The notes: generated by a model from the sequence alone, not told the origin. A stretch of 64,000 bases of DNA from an uncultured Collinsella sp. (GCA_959018755.1 CAUEMA010000002.1:62001-126000), one strand, 5' to 3'. Counted from the stretch's first letter, positions 42,661-51,607 are shown. Made by a program: numbers and translations.

Positions 42661-42698
42661 CAGAAATGCAAGACGTTCTATGACACAGGAGACACATA

Positions 42699-43778
42699 AT
42701 GGCAGATTCCAAGCAGGCTCCACTCGACGCCGCGGCAGCCGCCAAAGCAGCATTTGCTTCGGTCCAGGACAAGCCGTTCCCTAACGACATCTTTACGGCT
42801 CCCGAGCTCCGTTGGGCTGTGATCGGTTGCGGCGTTATTGCCAACCAGATGGCTCAGTCCCTTGCCCTGGCCGGCCGCAAGCTTACGGGCGTTGCCAACC
42901 GCACGCTCACCAAGGCTCAGACTTTTGCCGACCAGTACGGCGTCGAGAAGGTCTATGACACGGTTGAGGATCTCTACGCCGATCCTGACATCGACGCCGT
43001 CTACATCACCACCCCGCACAACACCCATATCACCTATCTGCGCGCCGCCCTGGCGGCCGGCAAGCACGTTCTCTGCGAGAAGGCCATCACGCTCAACTCC
43101 GCCGAGCTCGATGAGGCCCGCGCCATTGCCGCCGAACACAACGTGGTCCTTATGGACGCTACCACGGTGCTCCACATGCCCTTGTATCAAGAGCTGCGCC
43201 GCCGCATGGATGCCGGCGAGTTTGGCCGCATGAACCTCGCTCAGCTCAACTTTGGCAGCTATAAGGAGTACGGCGACCTGACCAACCGCTTCTACAACCG
43301 CAGCCTTGCCGGCGGCGCCATGCTCGATATTGGCGTGTATGCCCTGTCCGTCATGCGCCTCTTTATGGCAAGCCAGCCCGCTGAGGTCGTTTCGCTGGGC
43401 AATACCTGCGAGACTGGCGTTGACGTCGCAGGTGGCATTGTCTGCCGTAACGCCGAGCAGCAGCTGGGCGTCGTGAGCCTTACGCTTCACTCCAAGCAGC
43501 CCAAGCGCTCGGTTATCAGCTTCGACAAGTGTTATATCGAGGTCAACGAGTATCCGCGCGCCGATCACGCCACCATCGTGTGGACTGCTGACGGCCACCG
43601 CGAGGAGGTCCACGCTGGCACCGAGGCATATGCTCTGTGCTACGAGATGGCCGACCTGGAGAAGGCCGTTGCCGGCGACGACTCCAAGCGCGAGCTGCTG
43701 GGCTATGCTTCTGATGTTATGGAGCTTATGACCAAGCTCCGCGCCGATTGGGGAGTCGTGTACCCCGAGGAGGAGTAA
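42699..43778 (+). CDS. Gfo/Idh/MocA family oxidoreductase
   Basis: NAD(P)-dependent sugar or polyol dehydrogenase family, 359 residues. Rossmann motif AVIGCGVIANQMA near residue 40, ITTPHNTH, and CEKAITLN where the family usually has EKP. About 35 extra residues precede the Rossmann fold. CAGGAGAC precedes ATG 42699. Followed 3 nt later by a DeoR-type regulator, suggesting a regulated sugar-derivative pathway; substrate unknown. Confidence 0.85.
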   Translation: MADSKQAPLDAAAAAKAAFASVQDKPFPNDIFTAPELRWAVIGCGVIANQMAQSLALAGRKLTGVANRTLTKAQTFADQYGVEKVYDTVEDLYADPDIDAVYITTPHNTHITYLRAALAAGKHVLCEKAITLNSAELDEARAIAAEHNVVLMDATTVLHMPLYQELRRRMDAGEFGRMNLAQLNFGSYKEYGDLTNRFYNRSLAGGAMLDIGVYALSVMRLFMASQPAEVVSLGNTCETGVDVAGGIVCRNAEQQLGVVSLTLHSKQPKRSVISFDKCYIEVNEYPRADHATIVWTADGHREEVHAGTEAYALCYEMADLEKAVAGDDSKRELLGYASDVMELMTKLRADWGVVYPEEE

Positions 43779-43781
43779 GCG

Positions 43782-44528
43782 ATGCTTGCGGAAGATAGGC
43801 TCAACGCGATCGTGTCGATGGTGCAGCAGGCTGGCTCGGTTACCGTGCCGGAGCTTGCCGAGGCCCTGGGCGTGACGCCGTCCACCATTCGCCGTGATTT
43901 GCAAACGCTCGACCGCGCGCACCGCATTGCCAAGGTGCACGGAGGCGCGACGAGTCTTGAGCGCGCTCACGTAACGCGCGACTTGACGATTAGTGAGCGC
44001 AGCGACCTCCACAACGACGACAAGGAGCGCATCTGCGCCCGTGCCGCGGCCCTTGTTGAGCCCGATAGCTTCGTGTACATCGATTCGGGTTCCACGACGC
44101 TCAAGCTCATCGAGCATCTTCCGCATCTTGACGGTGTCGCCTATGTGACCGATTCTGTGCTCCACGCTCAGCATCTCGCCTTGCGCGGTATGCGCACCGT
44201 GGTGTTGGGCGGCGAGCTCAAGCCCGAGACCGAGGCACTTGTTGGCCCCGATGCCCTGGCGACTCTGGACCGCTATAACTTTAACTGCGGCTTTTGGGGT
44301 TCCAATGGCATCGCTGCCGATCAGGGCTTCACGACGCCGGATATCGAGGAAGCGCAGGTAAAGCGTATCTCGATGCGCCATACCGCCAAACGCTTCGTAA
44401 TCTCGGACGCCAGTAAATTTGGCATGGTGGCGCCCGTCAAGTTCGCGGACTTCCGCGACGCAACGATTATTACCGCAGGTGAGGTCCCCGCCAAGTACCG
44501 GGCAATGGACAACGTCATCACGGTCTAA
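43782..44528 (+). CDS. DeoR-family transcriptional regulator
   Basis: Sugar-responsive repressor, 248 residues. Helix-turn-helix SVTVPELAEALGVTPSTIRR near residues 16-38 followed by the DeoRC effector domain with DSGSTTLKLIEHL and LVGPDALATL. Probably controls the upstream oxidoreductase gene through the dyads at 42510-42660. Confidence 0.88.
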   Translation: MLAEDRLNAIVSMVQQAGSVTVPELAEALGVTPSTIRRDLQTLDRAHRIAKVHGGATSLERAHVTRDLTISERSDLHNDDKERICARAAALVEPDSFVYIDSGSTTLKLIEHLPHLDGVAYVTDSVLHAQHLALRGMRTVVLGGELKPETEALVGPDALATLDRYNFNCGFWGSNGIAADQGFTTPDIEEAQVKRISMRHTAKRFVISDASKFGMVAPVKFADFRDATIITAGEVPAKYRAMDNVITV

Positions 44529-44545
44529 CAGTAGGGTACGGGCTA

Positions 44546-44588
44546 AGGCCTAAACCGCCACAAAGGTGCCTGTCCCCATTTTGGTGGT
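44546..44588. repeat. AAAGGTGCCTGTCCCC repeat, copy 1
   Basis: GGCCTAAACCGCCAC then AAAGGTGCCTGTCCCC then a GTGG-type return arm. A close copy at 44917-44963 lies on the other side of the hairpin array. Here the arms are imperfect. Confidence 0.6.
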
Positions 44589-44619
44589 TAGTAACGAAAA
44601 CTGAGTAGTTTTCTCAATA

Positions 44620-44660
44620 GAAAAGCGGCAACGTCCATCACGGGCGTTGCCGCTTTCGTT
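44620..44660 (+). terminator. Terminator between DeoR gene and hairpin array
   Basis: AAAGCGGCAACGTCC and GGGCGTTGCCGCTTT pair around ATCAC, followed by CGTTGT. Strong stem with a modest T tract on the + strand. Confidence 0.8.
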
Positions 44661-44679
44661 GTCTGCCGGTTTGTCTAAG

Positions 44680-44890
44680 TCTGTAACAACTGGACCGTTA
44701 AAAGTGGGCTAGGTGTTACAGATTGAGATACTTCTGAACCGCGCCATTCCTTTTTCTCAATCTGTAACATCTGGGACTGAATTTGCCGAGTTGCTGTTAC
44801 AGATTGAGATTTTCCCTTGAGGGGGATTCGAATGTCTCGATCTGTAACAGATAGACCGGGAAATGGGTTCTAACTGTTACAGATTGAGAT
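44680..44890. repeat. Tandem array of TGTTACAGATTGAGA hairpins, about 80-bp period
   Basis: TGTTACAGATTGAGAT occurs at 44714, 44795 and 44875, and its inverse TCTCAATCTGTAACA at 44755-44769 and (one change) 44835-44849; a shorter inverse TCTGTAACA is at 44680-44688. Adjacent opposite copies can form 15-bp stems. Spacer sequence between arms is not conserved. No gene is present in 44529-44958. Confidence 0.8.
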
Positions 44891-44916
44891 CTTTTGCGAC
44901 ACGGTAGAACCATCGC

Positions 44917-44963
44917 GGCCTAAACCACCACAAAGGTGCCTGTCCCCTATGTGGTGGTTTAGG
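44917..44963. repeat. AAAGGTGCCTGTCCCC repeat, copy 2 (perfect hairpin)
   Basis: CCTAAACCACCACA pairs with TGTGGTGGTTTAGG (14 bp) around the loop with AAGGTGCCTGTCCCC. It overlaps the last codons of the convergent pseudouridine synthase gene, for which it may serve as terminator region. Confidence 0.65.
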
Positions 44964-45618
44964 GCTCCCAGGGGCAGGGGGCTTCGATGTGGATGTGCTC
45001 GCCGGTTACGGGATGCGTAAAGGACACACTGTGGGCGTGGAGCATGAGGCCGCAAGGACGCGGCGTGCCGTACAGGTCGTCGCCAACCAGGGGATGGCGC
45101 TCGCTTGCCAGATGCACGCGGATCTGGTGTTTGCGGCCGGTGAGCAGCTCGACATCGATATACGAACGCGTGGGCAGGCCTCGACGGCTCTTAAGGCGCT
45201 TGAGCACCTTCACGCGCGTCTGCGACGGCTTGCCGCTGGCACCGACGCGCATCTTACGGCTGTCGTGGCGGTCGCGGGCGATGGGTTTGTCGATGAGCTT
45301 TTCGTTCCAGTCGATCTTGCCCTCGGCCAGCGCCAGATAGTGCTTTTCGAAGGCGTGGTCGATCACCATCTGGTCAAAGGCGGGCTGCGTCTGTTTGTCG
45401 AGCGAAAACAGCACCACGCCGGTGGTGTTGCGGTCCAGGCGGTTGAGCGGCTGCATGTCAGTCGCGGCAAAGCCGTCGCCCATCGCCAGCAGCAGATCGC
45501 TGGCGTAGTCGGTAAGCGTGCGCTCGCCGGTGCCGTCGCCGTGGACGATTATGCCGGCGGGTTTGTCGATGGCCATGAGCCAGGCGTCGCAGTAGAGGAC
45601 TTGAGGTTCTTCGTTCAC
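44959..45618 (-). CDS. RluA-family pseudouridine synthase
   Basis: Isomerises uridine in rRNA or tRNA. 219 residues without an S4 domain, with catalytic D62 in LNRLDRNTTGVV and the C-terminal GRKHQIRVHL block. The exact RNA target cannot be assigned. It begins 15 nt after the U32 peptidase stop on the same strand and is probably co-transcribed with it. Confidence 0.9.
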   Translation of the reverse strand: MNEEPQVLYCDAWLMAIDKPAGIIVHGDGTGERTLTDYASDLLLAMGDGFAATDMQPLNRLDRNTTGVVLFSLDKQTQPAFDQMVIDHAFEKHYLALAEGKIDWNEKLIDKPIARDRHDSRKMRVGASGKPSQTRVKVLKRLKSRRGLPTRSYIDVELLTGRKHQIRVHLASERHPLVGDDLYGTPRPCGLMLHAHSVSFTHPVTGEHIHIEAPCPWEP

Positions 45619-45633
45619 GTGTAAGCCTTTCGG

Positions 45634-48129
45634 TTAGCTAATTCCCACAAACATGCAGCCCGAGGTCGCCCCGCGCAGGCGGGCGGCGGGCTTACGGCCA
45701 GCCTGTGCGGCCTCGACGGCGCGGCGGACGCGTGCGACGGCGCGGCCCACCTCATCCGTCTCGAGCAGCGTGCCGTCCACCATAAGACGGCGCACGCCGA
45801 CGTCGAGCAGCTGTGGTACCTGCGGCGTAAGGTCGATGGGGTAGGCGTCGTACAAGCGAGAGCGGCCATGGGTGTCGGTGCGCACGGGCATGACCTTGCC
45901 GTCGATATTCTTGAGCGACAGCTTGCGGGCGCGCAGGCGGCAGTTGGCGCAATCGTGGATGCAGCCATTGGCCACCTGCAGGATGCAGTGCTCGCTCGTC
46001 ATAACGCGCGGGCGGCCAAACACGGTGATGCCCAGGGCTGCGGGCGCGGCGGTGCCAAGCGAGACGATCTCGTCGAGCGTGATTTCGGGCGAGAGCCAAA
46101 ACGCGCCGGCTCCGCGCTCGGCAAGTGCCTCCATGCAAGGCGTGTTGTGCACGGGCAGGCAAGAGCGGACCTCCGCCGTGGCGCCAACCTGGGCGGCCAG
46201 GGCAAGCTCAGAGATGTTGCCGATAGCGACCGTGGCACCGGCAACAACCCACGGGTCAACGCGGACGTGGTCAACGGCGCGGCAGACCTCGTCGAGTACG
46301 GGTATGATGCCCTGCTCAAGCGTATCGGCGGGGGAGAGCTCGGCCGCATCGAGCGCGTCGGTGGTCATGTAGATGCGCGTTGCACCCTCCGCGCGCGCTG
46401 CCTCGGCGGCCTCGAGCGAGGTGACGGTGGTGCAGATCTGCGGCTCATCGCGGTAGTGCTCGGGCGCGGGGTGGGAATCACTGGTGACAATCGCCGGCAA
46501 CTCGAGCGTTTTCGCGCGCTCCGCGTACGGCGCCAGAATGGCCTCCTCCAGCGCTTTGCAGGCGGCGGTGCGCACCTTGTGCACAGCAGAGAAACCCATG
46601 CCGCAGCCCTCATCGAGCGCCACATCAAAGCTCGCGGCCTCAAAGGGCGAGGACCCCATGCGGCCCACATGCTCAACCAGATCGGACGCCTCGACCGCAC
46701 GGGTCTTGGCGGCCTCGACGGTAAAGCCCGTGGCAGTGGCGGTGAGCGCGGGGTCGTCGCAGCAGGTGAGCGTCACGGTAAACGGCTCGCCCAGATGCGC
46801 CACAACGGTTACATCAACGGCGCGGCGGCGCAGAACGTCGCGCTTGAGCGCGGCGCCGGCGGCGTCGATGGCGCGCTGGCTGCGGATGACGCGCACGCGG
46901 CAGCCCTCGGGCATGCTGCGAGGCACGCGGCACTCGATGATGTCGCCCGCGGCGGCATCATCGGTAGCGATAGTGGTTAGGAACTGGTCGAACTCGTCGT
47001 CGTGGCGAAGTTCCAGCAGGTCGCCCTTGCCCACGGGCTCAAACAACTCAATGCGGGCGATGGCGGCGCGGCGACGACGGTCGTCGGGCTTGAGCCCGCG
47101 CACATCACGGTTGGCCAGATGGCTGCCCAGCACCGTGCCCACGATCTGGCCGCGGTTGTTGGAGCGCTCGTAACTCATCATCTCGTCGCCCGAGGCACCG
47201 TCCTGATAGGCGTGCGTAAAGTCGCGGTTAAAGCAGCGCTTGAGTTGGCGCTGGCGAGCGGCGTCCTCGTCCTTATCTACGGCGACCCCGGCCAGCATGT
47301 CATCGATCTGATGACGATACACATTGACGATGGAGTACACGTAATCGGGCGCCTTCATGCGGCCCTCGAGCTTGAGCGATGCGGCGCCGGCGTCATACAG
47401 ACGGCGAACAAGCTGCGAAGTGTTGGTGTCACGCGGGCATAGAGCGCGCTCGCGACCGGCAGGGGAGAGCGTGCGACCGTTCTCGTCGATCAGCTCGTAA
47501 GGCAGGCGACAGGGCTGAGCGCACATGCCGCGGTTGGCCGAGCGGCCCGCCATGGCAAAGCTCGACAGCAGGCACAGGCCCGAGTAGCAAAAGCAGATGG
47601 CACCGTGGCTAAAGACCTCCAGGTCAACGTCGGGCGCGGCATTGTGAATGGCGGCGATCTCGTCGATGGAAAGCTCGCGCGAGAGGGTCACACGGTCGGC
47701 GCCCTGCTCGCGGCACCAGATAGTCCCGCGGTCGTCATGAATGTTCGCTTGGGTCGAGATATGTGTCTCGATGCCGGGCATGGTGCGCTTGACCTCAAAG
47801 AACAGGCCCCAGTCCTGGATAATGAAGGCGTCGGCGCCCAGCGTGGAGCAGCGGTGGATGAGTTGCAGCGCATCGCCCATCTCGGACTGTTTGATGACGA
47901 TGTTGACCGTGACGTAGACGCGCGAGCCGGCCAGGTGCGCAGCGCGGCAGGCCTGCTCAAAGGCCTCGTCGGTAAAGTTCGTTGCCTTGCGGCGGGCGTT
48001 GAAGCTGCCCATGCCGCAGTAGATGGCGTCTGCCCCGGCGGCGAGCGCGGCGGCAAAGGGCTCCGGGCCTCCGGCGGGGGCCAAGAGCTCGGGTCTGCGG
48101 TTGGTGGTTCGACTGGCGGTTGCGGTCAT
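45634..48129 (-). CDS. U32 family peptidase / RlhA-like RNA-modifying protein
   Basis: 831 residues: TIM-barrel U32 domain starting ELLAPAGGPEPFAAALAAGADAIYCG (in part), the U32 signature HGAICFCYSGLCLLSSF near residue 180, cysteines for an iron-sulfur cluster (NRGMCAQPCR), then a DUF3656-like insertion and a second barrel half with CILQVANGCIHDCANCRLR. The family includes collagenase-like proteins and E. coli RlhA (YdcP), which hydroxylates 23S rRNA. RNA modification fits its pairing with an RluA gene. Confidence 0.85.
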   Translation of the reverse strand: MTATASRTTNRRPELLAPAGGPEPFAAALAAGADAIYCGMGSFNARRKATNFTDEAFEQACRAAHLAGSRVYVTVNIVIKQSEMGDALQLIHRCSTLGADAFIIQDWGLFFEVKRTMPGIETHISTQANIHDDRGTIWCREQGADRVTLSRELSIDEIAAIHNAAPDVDLEVFSHGAICFCYSGLCLLSSFAMAGRSANRGMCAQPCRLPYELIDENGRTLSPAGRERALCPRDTNTSQLVRRLYDAGAASLKLEGRMKAPDYVYSIVNVYRHQIDDMLAGVAVDKDEDAARQRQLKRCFNRDFTHAYQDGASGDEMMSYERSNNRGQIVGTVLGSHLANRDVRGLKPDDRRRRAAIARIELFEPVGKGDLLELRHDDEFDQFLTTIATDDAAAGDIIECRVPRSMPEGCRVRVIRSQRAIDAAGAALKRDVLRRRAVDVTVVAHLGEPFTVTLTCCDDPALTATATGFTVEAAKTRAVEASDLVEHVGRMGSSPFEAASFDVALDEGCGMGFSAVHKVRTAACKALEEAILAPYAERAKTLELPAIVTSDSHPAPEHYRDEPQICTTVTSLEAAEAARAEGATRIYMTTDALDAAELSPADTLEQGIIPVLDEVCRAVDHVRVDPWVVAGATVAIGNISELALAAQVGATAEVRSCLPVHNTPCMEALAERGAGAFWLSPEITLDEIVSLGTAAPAALGITVFGRPRVMTSEHCILQVANGCIHDCANCRLRARKLSLKNIDGKVMPVRTDTHGRSRLYDAYPIDLTPQVPQLLDVGVRRLMVDGTLLETDEVGRAVARVRRAVEAAQAGRKPAARLRGATSGCMFVGIS

Positions 48130-48237
48130 ATCCTGCCTTTCAAAATGCTCAGATCCTCAAAAGTATAGTGGCGCCGTCGCGATGGACGATGCCCGCAGCC
48201 TAAGCAGGACAAAGTCTTCAGCAGCCCCTCAGGCAAA

Positions 48238-48305
48238 ACTGACCCCTTTTCCTCCGTCCTTAAGGGATCGCGTGATCCGAAGGGGACGGAGGAAAAGGGG
48301 TCAGT
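48238..48305. repeat. Perfect 22-bp inverted repeat with nested hairpin
   Basis: ACTGACCCCTTTTCCTCCGTCC (first 20: ACTGACCCCTTTTCCTCCGT) at 48238-48259 is inverted exactly at 48284-48305. The 24-nt centre contains GGATC-GCGT-GATCC. A related CCTCCGTCCCCAAGG stretch occurs at 48983-48999. Lies in the divergent region between the U32 gene and ridA. Confidence 0.8.
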
Positions 48306-48427
48306 ATTCGGGCGCGTCGCCGGTCACGCCGTTCATCGGCCCGTACGCGCCGTTGGGCGATAAAATATTCTCGCAATGTGATAATAATCTTGCACCGCGC
48401 AAAATCATCCCCTACTATCCCAATCAA

Positions 48428-48473
48428 GCGCGGTGTTCAGACCGAACTGTGCCTCCCGGTGTGAACGCCGCGC
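48428..48473 (+). promoter_or_regulatory. Leader hairpin upstream of ridA
   Basis: GCGCGGTGTTCA (48428-48439) pairs with TGAACGCCGCGC (48462-48473) with one G-T pair. It lies 34 nt before the ridA start, in the probable leader. AT-rich GATAATAAT at 48380-48388 could be part of the promoter. Nothing else was recognised in 48130-48507 apart from the inverted repeat. Confidence 0.4.
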
Positions 48474-48507
48474 TCACGCTCTCTCAACTGATCGTAAGGA
48501 GAAAAAC

Positions 48508-48885
48508 ATGAGCAAGACCGTCGTGTCTTCCGATAACGCACCCGCAGCCATCGGCCCGTATTCCCCCGGCATCCAGACCGGCAACATGGTGTTCCTGTCC
48601 GGCCAGCTGGGCATCGATCCCGCGACCGGCAAGATGCCCGAGGGCGTTGAGGCCCAGGCCAAGCAGTCCCTTGCTAACGTCGAGGCCCTGCTGACTGCTG
48701 CCGGCGCCACCTTTGCCGATGTCGTCAAGACCACGGTCTACCTGGCCGACATCGCCGACTTCGCTGCCGTGAACGAGATCTACGCCTCCAAGTTCGAGGC
48801 CCCGTTCCCCGCGCGCAGCGCTTTCCAGGTTGCAGCTCTTCCGGCCGGCGGTCTGGTCGAGATCGAGGTCGTCGCCGCTCTCTAA
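48508..48885 (+). CDS. ridA: RidA family reactive intermediate/imine deaminase
   Basis: Hydrolyses reactive enamine/imine intermediates from PLP enzymes. 125 residues of the YjgF/UK114 family, with GPYSPGIQTGNMVFLSGQLG and the substrate-binding arginine in PARSAFQVAALP. TAAGGAG precedes ATG 48508; the longer frame from 48433 runs through the leader hairpin. Confidence 0.95.
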   Translation: MSKTVVSSDNAPAAIGPYSPGIQTGNMVFLSGQLGIDPATGKMPEGVEAQAKQSLANVEALLTAAGATFADVVKTTVYLADIADFAAVNEIYASKFEAPFPARSAFQVAALPAGGLVEIEVVAAL

Positions 48886-48916
48886 GGCGTTGGCAACAAC
48901 TAAACATGACATGCAA

Positions 48917-48954
48917 AAAGACCCTGCAGCGCGTGTGAGCTGCAGGGTCTTTTG
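48917..48954 (+). terminator. Terminator of ridA
   Basis: AAAGACCCTGCAGC and GCTGCAGGGTCTTTT pair around GCGTGTGA, with a short T tract. Also usable on the minus strand for the convergent regulator gene. Confidence 0.88.
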
Positions 48955-49008
48955 TCAAGTGATGCGGCAAAATGATCCGCTTCCCTCCGTCCCCAAGGAA
49001 TCAGCGGA

Positions 49009-49665
49009 TTAGCCCTCCTTGCGGACTTTTTGCAGGTAGCGGTAGACGCTGGGCTCCGAGATGCCCAGCGAGGTGGCAGCGCAGGCAACAGCGCCCTTGA
49101 GCATAAATACGCCGTTGCCGTTAAGGTGGCGAATAACGTCCACGCGATCGGCCTGCCCAAGCGAGGCGACATCCTGCTCGCGGCTTTCGAGCAACTCGGA
49201 AATACTGCGGTCGATGAGCTCCTGTGTAGACTCCGAAAGACTTTCGACCTCGATAGACGCGGGCTCCGCCTGCCTTGGCACAGCGTCGAAGCACGCCGTG
49301 AGCTGCTGCGCCATGGCGTTGATGGAGCGTACCGTGGAAAGATCGGTGTTGACGCAGAGCATGCCGACGATCCCGTTATCCTCGCGGATAAAGTACGTCG
49401 CCGACTCCAACGTCTTGCCACCGGCACCGCGCCCCTCGTAGCCCGTAATAAACGGCAGGTCGCGATACTTGGCATCGTGCATGATCTTGAGTGCTAGATC
49501 GGTGGCGGGACCGCCGACCTTGCGGCCGCTCACGATGCCGTTGCGAATATCGACGATGGCGTGGTCGGGATCCGAGAAATCATGCAGCACGATTTCGCTG
49601 TTTTTGCCGAGTATCTGCTCCAGGAAATCGACCATTGGCAAAAAGCGACGTACGGTCTCGTTCAC
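49009..49665 (-). CDS. YheO/DauR-type PAS and helix-turn-helix regulator
   Basis: 218 residues. N-terminal YheO-like PAS domain (KNSEIVLHDFSDPDHAIVDI, then a GRGAGGKTLESATYFIRED-like block) and C-terminal HTH_22-type helix-turn-helix (AATSLGISEPSVYRYLQKVR). Relatives regulate D-arginine use (DauR) or are uncharacterised. GTG at 49665 is chosen because AAGGAG lies 6 nt before; the open frame extends to 49806 without ribosome site. Divergent from the purine permease gene, so it may control that cluster (inference). Confidence 0.88.
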   Translation of the reverse strand: MNETVRRFLPMVDFLEQILGKNSEIVLHDFSDPDHAIVDIRNGIVSGRKVGGPATDLALKIMHDAKYRDLPFITGYEGRGAGGKTLESATYFIREDNGIVGMLCVNTDLSTVRSINAMAQQLTACFDAVPRQAEPASIEVESLSESTQELIDRSISELLESREQDVASLGQADRVDVIRHLNGNGVFMLKGAVACAATSLGISEPSVYRYLQKVRKEG

Positions 49666-49893
49666 GGGCAACTCCTTGGGGTGAAATCGGAAATGTTCAT
49701 AACAATTTTTTCTCATGGTAACACGGTGTCTATTGACTCGCATATTCGCAGGTATCTTGCGTAATACGGACGAGCGGTAGGAATTTGGCGGTAAACGGTC
49801 GACCAAAAGAAAAGTTAGATGTTATTTTGACCGGACACTTTCCTGACCTGCGGAAATGCATCATCTCAGCTCAAGAATAGTCTGATAACAAAA

Positions 49894-49929
49894 AATTATT
49901 ATTGAGAATGAGAATCATCTTTAATACGA
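49894..49929 (+). promoter_or_regulatory. Promoter with Fur-like box upstream of the purine permease gene
   Basis: TTGAGA (49901-49906) and TACGAT (49924-49929) have 17-bp spacing. TTATTGAGAATGAGAATCAT across the spacer resembles tandem Fur hexamers. This is the most AT-rich part of 49666-50017, which has no gene. Confidence 0.4.
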
Positions 49930-50017
49930 TATCCAACGAAGGCACAACCTCACCCCCGCACTGCGTCACAATAGAGCGTTAGATGCGAAAACAACTACTT
50001 CGAGGATTGGTGGTCAA

Positions 50018-51412
50018 ATGGCCCAGGAGACGGTTACGAACGGCACTGAAGCCCTGTTCACTCGCGAAGGCATGCCGCCCGTTAAGGAAATGATCCCGTG
50101 TGCCCTTCAGCACGTACTGGCATCGTTTGCCGGCATTATTACCCCGGCGGTCATCATGGCCGGCGTCTACGGCTTTAATAGCCAGCAGAGCACCGACATC
50201 ATTCAGGTCGCGCTCATTCTTTCGGCAATCGACACGGCCCTTCAGGCCTTCGCTCCCTTCCGTCGCATCGGCGGCGGCCTGCCCATCGTCATGGGCGTTT
50301 CGTTCGCGTTCCTGCCGGCCCTGCAGGCCATGGGTGCCTCGGGCTTTAGCTTTGGTGCGCTGCTGGGCGGCGAGATTGTCGGCGGTGCCGTCGCGGTCCT
50401 CTTTGGTCTGGCCTACAGCAAGATTAAGTGGCTGTTCCCGCCCGTCGTGACCGGTACGGTCATCTTCTCCATCGGCGTTTCACTGTATCCCACGGCCGTC
50501 AAGTACATGGCCGGCGGTATGGGTACGCCGCTGTGGGGCACCCCGCAGGCCTGGTGCGTCGCTCTTATCACCTTTGCCGTAGTCTTTGCGCTCGCCAACT
50601 TTGGCAAGGGCACGCTCAAGCTGGGATCTGTGTTCTTTGGCATGATCGTTGGCATGATCGTCTCCATCCCCTTTGGCATGATCGACTTCTCCAGCGTCGC
50701 CACCGCTCAGGTCTTCGCCCTTCCCAAGGTTATGCCCTACGCGCTCGAGTTTGATCCCGAGGTCTGCATTACCCTCGCCGTCGTGTTCCCCATGGTTGCC
50801 ATCCAGGTTATCGGTGACGTGTCCGCCGCCTGCCTGGGCTCCATCGACCGTATGCCCACCGAGCGCGAGCTCTCCGGCGCTATCGTGTCCCAGGGCCTCA
50901 CCTCTATGGTCGGCGGCCTGCTGGGCGGTCTTCCCACCAGCGCCCTTGGCCAGAACGTGGGCATCATCTGCTCCAACAAGGTCGTCAACAAGTGGGTCTT
51001 TGTGATCATCGCGGCCGTCTTTGCCATCGCCGGTCTGTTCCCGCAGCTTTCTGCCGTCCTTTCCGCTATCCCGCAGCCCGTCATCGGCGGCGCGACCGTC
51101 GGTGTCTTTGGCACCATCACCATGAACGGCGTGCGCATGTTCACCCGCGAGGGCCTCACGCAGCGCACTACCACCATCGTCGGTACCTCCGTCGTCTTTG
51201 GCCTGGGTATCTGGATGGCCAGCGGTTGCCTTGCCGGCGAGGGTATGCCCGCCTGGGTGTCCACCGTCATCGGCTCCAATGCCGTAACCCCCACCGCCAT
51301 CATGGCCATTGTCCTTAACCTGATCCTTCCGCAGACGCCGGTCGTGGCTCAGCACATCGATGCTGCCAAGGACGCTGCCGTGGATCTGGTCTTGCCCGAG
51401 AGCAAGAAGTAA
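50018..51412 (+). CDS. NCS2 family uracil/xanthine permease
   Basis: Nucleobase:cation symporter, 464 residues with 12-14 hydrophobic segments. The family block QNVGIICSNKVVNKWV, the VMGVSFAFLPALQAM stretch and AIQVIGDVSAACL (transport-site acidic region) are present. Next to ssnA, ygfK and xdh, xanthine or uric acid is the likeliest substrate. GAGGATTGG precedes ATG 50018. Confidence 0.9.
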   Translation: MAQETVTNGTEALFTREGMPPVKEMIPCALQHVLASFAGIITPAVIMAGVYGFNSQQSTDIIQVALILSAIDTALQAFAPFRRIGGGLPIVMGVSFAFLPALQAMGASGFSFGALLGGEIVGGAVAVLFGLAYSKIKWLFPPVVTGTVIFSIGVSLYPTAVKYMAGGMGTPLWGTPQAWCVALITFAVVFALANFGKGTLKLGSVFFGMIVGMIVSIPFGMIDFSSVATAQVFALPKVMPYALEFDPEVCITLAVVFPMVAIQVIGDVSAACLGSIDRMPTERELSGAIVSQGLTSMVGGLLGGLPTSALGQNVGIICSNKVVNKWVFVIIAAVFAIAGLFPQLSAVLSAIPQPVIGGATVGVFGTITMNGVRMFTREGLTQRTTTIVGTSVVFGLGIWMASGCLAGEGMPAWVSTVIGSNAVTPTAIMAIVLNLILPQTPVVAQHIDAAKDAAVDLVLPESKK

Positions 51413-51428
51413 CCAATTCGGTGCTATT

Positions 51429-51460
51429 CGTCGGCGGACGCATCGCCTCGTCCGCCGACG
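51429..51460. repeat. 12-bp perfect hairpin between permease and ssnA
   Basis: CGTCGGCGGACG and CGTCCGCCGACG pair around CATCGCCT. No T tract follows, so it is more likely an mRNA stability or processing element than a terminator. The rest of 51413-51607 shows nothing clear. Confidence 0.55.
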
Positions 51461-51607
51461 CCATGCGGCGCCAAGCCGCACTTCAAAGGGCTTGTCCCTT
51501 TGGTGAAGCGTTGACGGGAGAGGGCCCGTTTCCGGTGTAGGCCGGCGCTTCGCACTCCGCCATGTCAGAGGTGTCAAACCCCGCCCCTGATGTTGAAGGG
51601 AGCATCC

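Noticed and set aside
42444..42683. A 79-residue frame in the spacer before the Gfo/Idh gene
   Set aside because: Cys/Arg-rich composition, no ribosome site; the region is explained better by operator-like repeats.
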